The notes below the pieces were generated by a model, which was not told the DNA's origin, did not search any database, and was given only the letters and a program-made list of their open reading frames with translations. A stretch of DNA of 64,000 nucleotides. It comes from Toxotes chatareus (Eukaryota; Chordata; Actinopteri; Toxotidae). The DNA is taken from NCBI GenBank assembly GCA_016801885.1, contig CM028888.1:6432501-6496500 (forward strand). Direction: 5' to 3'. The position numbers and the translations under genes are program-made. Shown one piece after another: positions 45,601-57,963 of this stretch (position 1 is its first letter; each line of letters begins with the position of its first letter).

Positions 45601-48600
45601 TGAGACAGAAGGCTAAATAACTCTCGAATGTGCGTGAAATGGCACTATTCTTCTCTAAGCTCATTCAATCTGCAAGAGCTAATCCCTCCTCTTTGCCAAA
45701 ATCCAAAAATGACTTTCAAATTAACTTGTAAGTTGTCCAGTTATTAAAGCAAACTATACCACATATTACTTTCTGGTCTCTCCAAACTGCGGACAGGCTG
45801 AACATATAAAAGACAATAACACAACTGCTTTCGCTGTCTCTTGTTTTCTATCTTTCTCTCCTCAATTACAGTCTTGTCACACTGTTTCTTTCTCCAGGCA
45901 GAGAAGTTTGACGGCTCTGGGCAGCCTGTGGTCGCCATCAAAGGAGCTCGCTTGTCTGATTTCGGGGGCCGATCTCTCTCTGCTTTGTTCAGCTCAACAG
46001 TCATGGTCAACCCAGACATACCGGAGGCCTTTAGATTGAGGGCTTGGTGAGTCACGCTGGTGTGCCGTGCTCACATACACATTCAAAACATATATGGAAT
46101 CATCCATACAATGTGGTCACGCTGGCACCTCACAAGACACAGTATGTGTAAACACACAGGCAAATTACTCTTCAGATATAGAGATTTCATCCTATTCAAC
46201 TATAATAGTAAACTATAATAAACACTAAACACAGAGCATGCTCACACATACCGACACTGATGAATAACATTGAACACAAATCCCTGCTGATCACGTGTCA
46301 TGAGACTGGTGGCATGTGCCTCCTCAGTCACAGCGGGACTGTAGACAGGATGTAGATAGGATTGGATAGAGGGAATAACAGAAAAGCAGAACATGGATAT
46401 TTCTGGATTCTAGCTCTGAACTGTTACTGTACGTGTGCAGCAAAATGGGCACACGGCGAGCAGAGTGAAACTGGATTCCAGTTCCCGTGGAGGGATTTTG
46501 AATTATGACTCATTCACTCATTAAGGCTGTTCCCAAGTCTGGCCACCGCTGAAATATAAATGTGCTTTTTTTCTTTTTATTCTGCCTGTGTACATAATGC
46601 TCCAGTGTGCATTTGATTGCCTGTGTGTTGCACTGAAAGTTATTCTTAGGCATAAAATTGCGTCAAACAGGATGCTCGCAGAATGAGGAATACAGTAAAT
46701 AAAGGGGCATGTTTGTTGGCACCTGTGGGCATTGTTCTGTTCATTTTTTCAGCCATTAATATCTGATTTATAAATTTAACTAATTGATTGATGAACAATA
46801 GCTTCTGCCATTTTTTTCCATGTGCCTTGTGTTAGTTACTGCAGTTGCATGTGTGTGTATGTGTGTGGTTTGGAGAGGGAGAGAGAGGAGGGGCAGGTTC
46901 CATTGCTCCAGCTTTAATCTTGCTCTTATTAGTCTCTGGTCAATACAGCATCTCATCCTGACATTCAAAGGGCTAAATAACTAAAAAATAGGGACCCTCC
47001 TTTCTTTGATTCCTCCTTCCATTCTTCTCTAATCCCTGGCTTTTCCCACTGATCTCTGCTGCTGTTTGGTCTTTTCTCCAGTTTACATGCTGACAGTGGT
47101 GAACGAATGACAATGAATGTTATTGAAGGAGCCGGCAGAGTGGTTTCCACTCCTTTTTAACATTTAGGTCTGTGCTTTACAAAGACAAAGAGTGTCTGTC
47201 TGACTTGAGTTCCTGTGGCGATGTGGTGCTTTGTGGGATTGTTTTGACCAGGCTTTGCTTGCATAATTGAAGGAAACTGATGAATTTGGATGATGCCTTG
47301 ATTAGATTGGTCTCCTCAGCTAGAATACAGAACAGGAGTCACACTGACGCATTAAGATTTTAAAGGGAATATTAAAAAGGTAGATGGAGTAGAATGGAGT
47401 GAATAGATGGAGTGGCCAGACAATAACAGAGATGAGCACGTTCTGTTTGTTCATCTTTTTCCCTCAGTCAGAAAACAGTGTACATGGCTAGAAATATATG
47501 TAAATATGGAAAGCTGATTGATGTGTGAATGCGTTTGTCCATGATAGACGGCCGTATGTCAGATAAAAGAGATGGCAAGATACAGAAGGCTGTAAATCAG
47601 TTCAATCAGGGATTAAGGCGAAAATTCAGTCATGGCTGAAGAGGATTTCTTTATAATAATAGCAAGTAGAGTGTAGTGTGCAATACAGCACAGTATCTCC
47701 TTTAGAGGAAAAATCAAAGTCTGTTAATCTAACGTACGTTCATGCATGTAAACGCTTGATTTCACAAAATCAGAGACCCAGTGCTGGACATGTTCACTCA
47801 TATTCACACACAACTAATATTAATGGTGTATCTTCTGTAATATCCAGGGATCATTAGACACACTCTCAGGTATTCTCTGTCTGTTTTTTTTTGTTTTAAT
47901 CAGTAACTCCCCTTTCTTTTTTCTTCTTTCTCTTGAATTTGCTACACTCTAAATAATGCATGTAATATTTCACATGTAAGAATGTGTGTTGTGGTATACG
48001 AGCGTGTTTGCGCATACCTTTATTTGTACCTGTGCTCTGTGTTTTAATGTCCAGGTATGACCAGAAGGGCTTTGCACTCGACAGCCAATCCCTGACAAAT
48101 TCAAGGTCATTGGGCAGCGGAGTAAAGGTGAACTGGAAAACCCTGAGCGACGTTAAGAATGAACACATGGGGCAAGGAGAGAAGGTGCAGTACACACATG
48201 CTTACATACATACATGCATGTACACACATATAAACATGAACACAGCAGGGAATCATCTAAAAAGATTACCGCAGGCATCCCTAGTTACAAGCGGTGTTCC
48301 TCATGGCTCTGTTTTGGGCCACCTCCTATTAGGCTTCCGTTTCTAATTGTTTACAGGAAAACTTTTTCAAACTTGTATCTAAATCAATAAAAACTTCTGC
48401 GTTTAGTACCAAAAAGGTTCTCCTCGTTGGAAACAAGTAGTGAGGTAAGTGAGAAAATCTGTGTGTGGTTTTTTTTTTATAATTTGGATTTACACACCCT
48501 TTTATGAAAAATCTACCATAAAATAGATTTTGGTGTTGGTCTTTTTAATTATTCTTCCAGTTAATTAATTAGTTAGTCTATAAAGTGTCAGAAAGTAGTG

Positions 48601-51600
48601 GAAAAAAATGTCCTCGAACCCAAAGCGTTACCTTCACATGTCTAGTTTTGACTAACCAGATGTCCAAATGACCAAAGATGACCAAAGATATTCACGTCTC
48701 AATTAAACACAGAAAATACTATGAAAAACTATGGCTAAATCTGTCCAAAAATCTGTCTTACTCCGGGGGTTGGAGCTCATTCTTTGTTAAGTAAAACACT
48801 ATGAATGGACTATTATGTAGTTTTCAAAAAAAGAATAACTTGAAGACCAAGTAAGGACATTTTAAGCAATGAAGATATAAACTAAGCTTTTATATCCTCA
48901 TTTCACTGAATGTGTTGCATATGTAGTATTTCTGTTTCATTGGCTTTGGTTGTGGATTCATTTAGGTGCTTGCATGATTCAGTGTGGTCCACAATAAAGG
49001 GCCAGATTGTAAGAACCATTACGAAAATCACAAGGAGCTGTAGCACAACTATTTTATTGGGCTGTGTAACTTGAGGTTTGATTTTTGATTTTTAGATTGA
49101 TTCATCCTCTGGCATTTGAGTCACAGAAAAAGGGATATACAGTAGATCAAATAGAATGAAGCCACAAGTTGTGTAACAGCAAAAACCAAATCTTGTTATT
49201 TGTGCTGCAGTTTTAGTTACATCTCTGAGACGGCTCTTTATGAAAACTTTGGCTGGAAGCAGATTGATGTGTGAGTCAGTGAGTCTTTCTCTCACTCAGG
49301 CAGCTGGCCAATGTTTGAAGAGGAATGAAAGAAACCCCTACAGATGATGTAACATCAGCATAGCTACAGTACAACAGAGTTTGAAAGCAGAAGATCTTTT
49401 AGTGTTGTTAGACAAGCATGGTAAACACCAGGTTTTGGTGTCCGTGCCTTAGAATCAAAGAGTTAGAGCTTCACTGTTTTGCACCAAAGTTTCACAGTCA
49501 CACCAGGACAAATCCATCAAGTTGACGATCTGTGACGTCAAGAGTGAATTTTCTTGACTTCTTAATTTGCTCTTACTACCTTATTGTTGTTTAGCTACAC
49601 ATACAGTATGAACCAGAGTTAATTTAACTTCAGTTGCTTGTTAACAGGGGGCTTGTCAAAATTCCTGCTACTAAACATTACAGGGACATAAAATGTTAAA
49701 TGTTTTTTTTGTTTGTTTTGTCAGTCATGTAGAGATAAAGGCCACTTATTTGAACTATCAAGGATAATTTCCTGTGAACAGACATGGATTTAGCGATCTA
49801 TAAAACTGACTGCTTCTCAGTCTCATGAATGTAAGAGTTTAGACAAACACAGACCCAAAGTCAGTCTTCCATTCATTGTAAATAGAGCAGCTCTACCCTG
49901 TACCTTGATATGACTTCATGGATTAGAGTCATGGTCCTTTTGTTTTAGCTTTGGGACGGCTATAGTGATGTTCACATATTGAGCTGTTTTGAATGAGGTA
50001 TGCCATTTGAGGAGCATGTAAATGGACGAGCATGTACTCTTAAATTATTCCATTCCATGTACCATTTCAAGAAGTGTCATTGCAGAGAATTATCATGCTT
50101 TCAGCTAAAAGTAGAGTGCATGCTAGTGGCATGTGCCTCTCATAAACTTTGTATCTAATTAATTAGGTTTATCTTTGACTAGTCTTCCACATTCCTCATG
50201 TTTAATTAGAAGCCACTTACGGGTAGCTCCAACATCAATGTCGTTTCTAATAAAAGTTTCTAATTATGTGTTGGAGGTGGAGGAAGCCTATAGGGCATAA
50301 CATTACCAGAAGGGAAGTAGCGCGGACTGAGAACATGGGAGAGTGAGAGGGGCTAGAACTTCTTGTCACTTACAAAGCTGTGTTGAAAGATGGAAGGAAA
50401 CAAGGCCACAGGAAGAAGAAGGAAAGAACAAGGAGGGAAGAGTGTAGTGACAAACAGAGACAAGTGACAAGGGATATTGAGAGAAAGATACAGATAGGAA
50501 TGTTTAACTGGCATCACTGGCAGATATGGGGAAAGGATTTGAAAGGTGAGAACGTATAAATAATTCAAGCTCAGATTTTTTTCCTTTTCTCTTTTTCTGT
50601 TTGTCCCTTCTCTTATTCTAAGTCTTCTTCTCTTTTCTCTTTCTGCCTTGTGTACCCTCAACCGTTTCTGTAATTGAGCAGCTTTAAGGAGGTTGTCTAT
50701 CACATGCTCTTAGGCTGCAGCTTTGCTTATAATAATGAAATCCAAATCATTAGCTTGTAGTTTGAAGGAATCTAATTTGACATTCTACCTGTATGTGTGA
50801 GACTGTGTCTGTCTGTGTGTGTGTGTGTGTGTGTGGATGGAAGTGTACAAGCCATTTCTAATTAATGTAGCAGTGTGTCTGTCTGTGTGTGTTGGGGTTT
50901 TGGGACAAGCATTGAAGTTGGCATGTGCAGCCACGTCAATTATGTGAAGTAGATTTTCACTTGGTTGCCCTTCCACATACAAATTTTAATTGCATTTAGG
51001 TGCCAGAAGGTGACACAGGGATTTGCTGTGATAAGAATGAAAACTATTTTCAGAATGTTGTGTGCGCGTGTGTGTCTGTGTGAGTATTTATGTGTGCATG
51101 TGTATGACTCTTTAGGTAAGTCTGCGCACATATTTTGTGTTTGTGTATCTGTGAGCGTTTTTGTGTGCAGCGTTAGTCATGCTGCTCTTCTAGGTTCTCC
51201 ACAGTGTCCTTAAGGTTAAGACTCTGCCCCAAGGCTTCAGTGTACACACTGGAATAGAGAATAAAAACATAGAAACAGAAGGGGAGAGATGATGGCAAAT
51301 GCAGGGGGATTCAGTTTGAGTGGTCTTGTTGTCATGGAAGTGCTGTGGTCTAGATCCTGCTGACCTCCATCCTCGCTTTCGTGGTAACATCTGCCAACAT
51401 CATGAGCCATCAACGAGCCCCCAAAGAAAGCAGCCTGTTCTTTTCTTCCTGCCACGTCCACCCTCCTACCACCTTCCCCACCCATTGCCTTCCCACCTCT
51501 CCAGCCTTCCAGCACTCCAATCTGCCCAAGTCTGCGAAATGTGATGAGGCAGGCGGGCGGAAACATGGGAGTGGAGTGTTGAGGAGGAGAGGGCCGTTGC

Positions 51601-54600
51601 TAACGGGAGAAACTCTCCTAATTAATGAAACCTTCTTAGTAAGTGTTTTGGAGGGGTTCTTGCTGTGTGGCATGGGTACTGGGTAGATGGATGGGTGGAC
51701 TGATTATGAGGCTGTGAGTCAGTGTTAGCTAGCGGGAAGAAAGTGTCAGAGAGCTCTAAGTCTGACTGACAGTATCTGTAGAGGTCATGGGGACATAGGA
51801 CAGCGTCAGCCATCTCACAGGGGATGCAGAGAACACAATGGCCTTTTCACATTCAATGCTCTTGCTGAGCACTTTACAGAAAGTGTGGGTTGTATAATGG
51901 AGCAGCATTGCTCAGTCAGTGTGTGTGTGAATTTGGCCAGAATCCTAAAGCGATCCTTTGATAGACTCATTTAGGCCAACATTAGTAATGAGTCTGGCCC
52001 AACTCTAGCTTGTAGTTGTTGTTTAGAATGCATTTTAAAGCATTTAATTTTAAATTCTGGCTGTAATTCCAACATCTTGTTTAAGGCCTGCTCTCCTGGT
52101 AGAAGAAACACCCTCTGGTGAAGCAAAGGAAAAGGCCTTTTCTGTGGTTTCTTACATGTGCATGTACATTGCATTCATTGTTTTGTTCTTGCACTTGTGC
52201 GTCTGATTGTGTCCGTGTGTCTATTTGCGTGCAGGCGTGTACACGTATGCGCCTCTTCCCAATGGGACACAGTTCATCTGCTGTGCATTCTTTATATTTA
52301 TATTTATGGAAATCAAATGCTGTGCTTTTCCACAGGATGAGAGAATAGCCTTTCCCCCCAGAATTGGCATTTCTTTCCTTTTTAGCTGTTGATTTTACCA
52401 GTGTGAGTTCTGCTGCCTAAGGTGCTAATATCTGTTTAAATTACCACAACATCGCTGCATTTTAATTTGATTCTGTTTGACTGTGTACACTTTAATTTAA
52501 ATTCACAACTGAAGGAAGTTTAGCTCATTGTATCTGTATTGCAAATGTGTAAGTTTGGGTCTTTGCATATAACCTTGCATGTTAGTCGTGTGTATGTGCC
52601 AGTGTGCTTGTGTGTATGTGTACATTAGCACAATTTATGTATTCGAGAGAGAGAAAGAAATCCATCTCATCTTGCATCTATTATGCACAGAATTCTCAAA
52701 CTCCCTCTGCTCTCTTTTTAAACTGTTCCAAGATTGTTTGGAAGTCAAATAGAGATGTGTAAACAGCGTGCAACTACCAGCTGGACTGACTTGTTGGCAA
52801 CAGTTTTACTTAAGATGCCAAGTTTGATCTGAGTTTATTTTTATTTTATTTAATGTTTCTCTTTTCACCCTAAGCCACTTATTCATTTTCTTAAAACCGC
52901 TGAAGGGTGCCCTGCCTGCACTAGAAGGAACACTTTAGCTCTTTCTCGTCTTTTACATGTTTTTTTTTTCCTCACTTCAGTTTGATTGATTTTGGTTTCA
53001 TGACATTTGCTGTGTGTTGCTAAGTTATGATTTAAAAATACCAATAATGATAATACAAGAAAATACTTTACTAAAAACAGAAACAAGAATACTCATAGCA
53101 TTTGGCTGAGAACAGAGAATCCACCGAAGAGCATTCACCCAAAGGTTTGAAGAGTGAATGTTTCATTCTAATCTTGCTGTGTTTCACTTTAGAGTTGTTT
53201 AATAGGACTGAGATCACAGCAGTGTCATGAACCATTCCTGCACACTTCCTGTACTGATGGCAGCATCATCTTGTTCACAGTACTATTCATCTGAAACTTC
53301 ACGATGGTCATGAATTTTTTAACATGACCTGTGCAGTTGTTACCATGCATGCTATGCAACACTTCATGGTAACACACCCTGCTGACCACTGTGCTTAGAA
53401 CTTGGATTCACCAGACCCAGACCATGTTCTTTAAGTTACCAACAGTCTTATACTGATGGTTTTTAGCCTACTGGAAGCATGTTTTAGTTAATGGTGGGTA
53501 TGAAAGGAAAGAGTTTGTAACATTGTGTGTTCTGGAAGTGGTCATCCTACCCTAAGACTGAGTTGTGATTTTAACTCTTGTACTGTGGATTAATGATTAC
53601 TCATTGTGTTCTTATGGCCTGAGCCACCTGGCATCTTGTTCATCTACCATGATGTAGCCTCCTACATAACAAACGCTTTATGATGCGTCTTTTTCCGGCT
53701 TATTTATTGTACACCTTTTAAAAACGCTGAAAAGTACAGTGACAGTCTGTGCAATGCTCAGACGTCTTGTCCTGGCACACATGAACATGCCTTTTTAAAG
53801 TCTGCAGAATCACACCTGTTTATGTCCTGGTAGTGTAATGACATGTACAGACAGAGAGGAGCCTCTTCTTCAGATGGTAACTGCGCCAGGACCTACTGAA
53901 TCTTTATTTTTAATAGGAAGATAAGATAAGCAGACGTGCTCAGTGAAAAATGACAGACTGTTTTAAGGCCAACAGTAAAGGGACTGTCTTACAATTTACT
54001 GATAAGAATTTTTAAGCTAAGAGGTCTATAATTATTTATTGTGAGTGCATGTGTGGAATAGTCACATGTGGCCTTACACACACATCCTTAAATGAGAAGT
54101 TATTTTATGTCTATACAGTGGTGTAGACATAAAATAGCTTTGGCATTTTTGCTAGTACTGCAAGCAGCCACCAACACACTCAAATGAGAAAGTAACCAGT
54201 TAAACAGGGAAACTAGATGATGAAGTGAAAATGAAATACACAAAATGCAGTACAAACATTTTCTGTAATTAAATCATCATCTGTAATGTTTGCTTGGTTT
54301 GAAAGATTTCTCCAGTATGTAACTTGATTTGTGGATTAGATTTCTCCTCAGCACAATATTGCATAAGGGTGTAGAACCTGCAAATTAACTGCAGCCTCTT
54401 AAGCTAGTGTTATACTTTCTGCATCCATGAGTACCCTAAGGTCCGTTAGGTTCTGCATTACGTAATTTTTGTCATCAGAGTATGTACAAGAGGCTCTGTG
54501 TAGATGCGAACACTATGCTACAAGTACACAGTGCACCACAAACACCACGTCCGCGATGTTTGCATACGCAGAGGAGTGGAATTGAGGCCTTAGATGGTCA

Positions 54601-57600
54601 AGTTGCTGCAGTTTTATGTGATTCAGCAGTTTTTATTGATCTTGCACCTCTAATCCCCATAATTAGAATTCCTCCCTTTCCTCTCCCATTTTTTTTCTCT
54701 GTACGCAGGCGGAGTATTTCAGCTGCTTGGCAACAGTGGTGTACATTCGTAAGGAGAATTGTCTGTACCGGGCCTGTCCATCTGCGGACTGCAACAAGAA
54801 GGTCATAGACCAACAGAACGGACTGTACCGCTGCGAAAAGTGTGACAGAGACTTCTGCAACTTTAAATACAGGCTCCTACTTTCTGTAAGTGCAAAGTGC
54901 ATACAGTGCACATTGTTAGTGCCACTTTAGCATGCATACAGTGATGCTGACTTTGAGAAATATTGTATTTTCTGTGATCACATGTACACACACTCAAACA
55001 TACACACATAAAGAATCTCTCACCCCTTCATCAACTCTGTCTGTCTGACTCTCAGGCCAACTTAGCAGACTTCGGGGATAACCAGTGGGTGACATGCTTC
55101 CAGGAGACAGCTGAGGTCCTGTTAGGTCACAGTGCAGAAACACTGGGACAGTTCAAAGAGACAGTGAGACACACGCACACACACATACACAACTCTACAT
55201 AGTTCTGCTTAAGCTAGATTGTTTGCATCTGACAAGAATGTGTGCATATGTGTGTGTGTGTGTGTGTTTGCTCTTCCTAAGGACGAGGCTGCATTTGATG
55301 AAGTCTTCCAGAAAGCCAACTTCACAACGCACATCTTTAAAAACAGAGTCAAGCTGGAGACGTACAATGTAAGTAGCTATAAACCAGAGCACAATAGAAT
55401 TTGATACAATGCAATGCAATTTAGTTTCCCAGGAGTAAAAGAGCTGAATATAATGACATACAATGGTGCTCATCATTGTCCTACAAGCGGCAAGATATTT
55501 TTTTCAGTGATCTGTGCCTTGCAGGAATACTCAACCCTGATTGACTAGTTCATGTCCGTTACAAACAGCTGCCTTATCGGCGTTCTGAACAAATACACCA
55601 GCAGGCATTTTATTTCTCTCACACACTAATAATGGTTCTAGAAAAAAATGGGCTTTCATAATATCCAGGGTTGCAAACAAGTGGCATTGTTGTAAAAACA
55701 GTAAATGGCCTCATTTAGGGTCAATTTCATAATCAAACCAAGAAGCAGGAACCAGTTACAGTACAGATCTAAGCTGTGTGTGTGTGCGTGTGCACGTTAT
55801 TGTGTGTGTTTCTTTCATAAAACTGTTTTTGTCAGATGCAAGTAGCACTTTCTCTGTCAGGTTTTCTGGTGACAGTGCAATTTTGTCCTTGTATTAGTGT
55901 GAAGTTTTACTGATCAGGAGCAACCTTTAGGAGGAACTGGTTGCAGGCAGAGGTGTTAGGGATGTTTTCCAAATAGTAAACAATGTAAAGTAGGACAAGG
56001 AGCTTCCTTGATTAAAAATTTCCCAATGAATACTGCAGTGAAAAAATAAAAATTTAGTGTTTTATGTTAAGCATCCCCTGGTGTTAAAGGGTGGTACATT
56101 GTGGTAAGGTGTTGTAATGTATGCCATCAGTGAATTTGTATCAACCAGACTCATCGTTAGTTATTACCTTCCTCTGAAGTTTAGTCTCAAATGTGTAAAG
56201 CCACAAAAGAAGATGCATAAAATGCAACATAATCACAACACACTGTCAGTCACACAACATGAATCCAGAATCATTTCAATTAGTATTACGGTGACAAGGG
56301 AGTTGTTATGTAGCCAGTGCACTTTGGATAACAGAAAACAAATACAGCTGTGGATTCATTTCTCTTAATTAGGCACTAATTAGCATTTAGCTATTGTCTG
56401 TCTAAGCCTAATTAACTTAATTATTCAGAGACTAATTTGCTACAGAGGGCACATACCAAGAGTCTGAGGGGAATGATTGAGATGTAGGATGAGCTCTGAA
56501 CGTTCTGTGTCCTGACCGCAGGAAAACCTACGAGGAATGCCATGCCTGGAATGCTATGAGACATTCTTCATAATCTGGACAATAGTCTAAAACATTTTCA
56601 GTGAGGAATGACTCAAAATCTAGGCAAACTCAAAATCAGTCTTTTTACACATGAATGCACATTTTCTGTAGCTGCAGAAGATTTTACTGATGTATTGCAA
56701 CGAAGAGTAATCTTCACATCTGACCCAAAATGAGCTTGACTGGCTGTTTACAAGAAATGTCATCATACCAGTGCCACTGACCAACTAACAAAAAAAAAGC
56801 CTTAAGCCCCACTAGCAGATGGTGGAGGCTGCATGATGCATTACTGCCCACGATACAGAAGCGTCGGGCAGAGCAAACAACATACTGATGGTTCTCAGTA
56901 GATCTCCCTTTGAGGATCATGAGGATCCACAGCAGATTTCATAGCAGTCTGGACTTCAGGTGTGTGGCAGACAGACTGACAGTCATCACAGTCCGGGGGC
57001 CCCGCCTAGCAAAAATTGGAAATGGAAAAATAGAAAACATGTAAACAGTGTTTCAAGCCATTTACTGAGCAGATATCCGTTGTTCAAGACACCCGACTGA
57101 CTTCTCAATTTGTTCCCTGCCTGTGCCTATACCAAATCACTTTCATATGAAAGAATAGCTTAACAAGACACAATAAGCACTTGTCATTAAACCGTATATC
57201 TGAGTGAGACAGATGCATTCATTTAACAATGTATGTTACGCCCGCCCACGTCTACAGCTAATACTATGAAAATACAGTTGTATGTAAAAGTTTGAGCAAA
57301 TTACATATTTTGTTGATTTTGCCCTGCAGCAAAAAGACTAAAATGAGACTGTTACTTTTCATGTCACAAAAAAATTAAACAGTAATTGTGGCACATGCAG
57401 GGGCCTTCTTCTTCTTCTGGAACTCTCAGACATTCTCTTACGCTTCAAACCAACAACCATAGATTCGTAAGTGACTTACTGAGGACCTAAAAATGAAGCT
57501 AATTGATGCCTACAAAGCAGTGGAGGCTATAAATTCATTCAGAGTGCTTCCAGCTTGAAATTTTGTGTCTGAAATGTCAGTGGGAAATGGCAGTCAAGGC

Positions 57601-57929
57601 GAATGGTGAAAGTTCAGATCTGGAAGAGCATGTGATGACTTTTACTTCACATATCAGCAAATCATCAAATATGTAATTTGTGTGTCCAAACCTTTGGATG
57701 CAATGTGTTAGTTTCCTAATTAATCACTGCCAATTAAAAATTGTTTCAGAAACACTCACCTGTTAATCACACATCAACAGTTATACTGTGTCGTAACAGT
57801 GGGCAGAAGTGCTAAAAAGGTGCTGATGACATTTTGTAAGGATGTCAAAACCACAATTAATACATACAGTTACAACATCATGACTGTAACCTTTTGGTGT
57901 TTTCTAATTAATGTATTAATTAATTGTGA

Positions 57930-57963
<34 letters not shown>

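Larger units (their letters stand above)
48185..54708 (+). other. rpa1 intron 13
   Basis: 6.5 kb, the largest intron. Holds a LINE reverse-transcriptase scrap (48,270-48,345), family C copy 4 (48,545-48,715), GT runs near 50,815-50,834, a complex segment at about 51,340-51,640, and a near-perfect 20-bp hairpin at 54,097-54,140. Confidence 0.65.
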
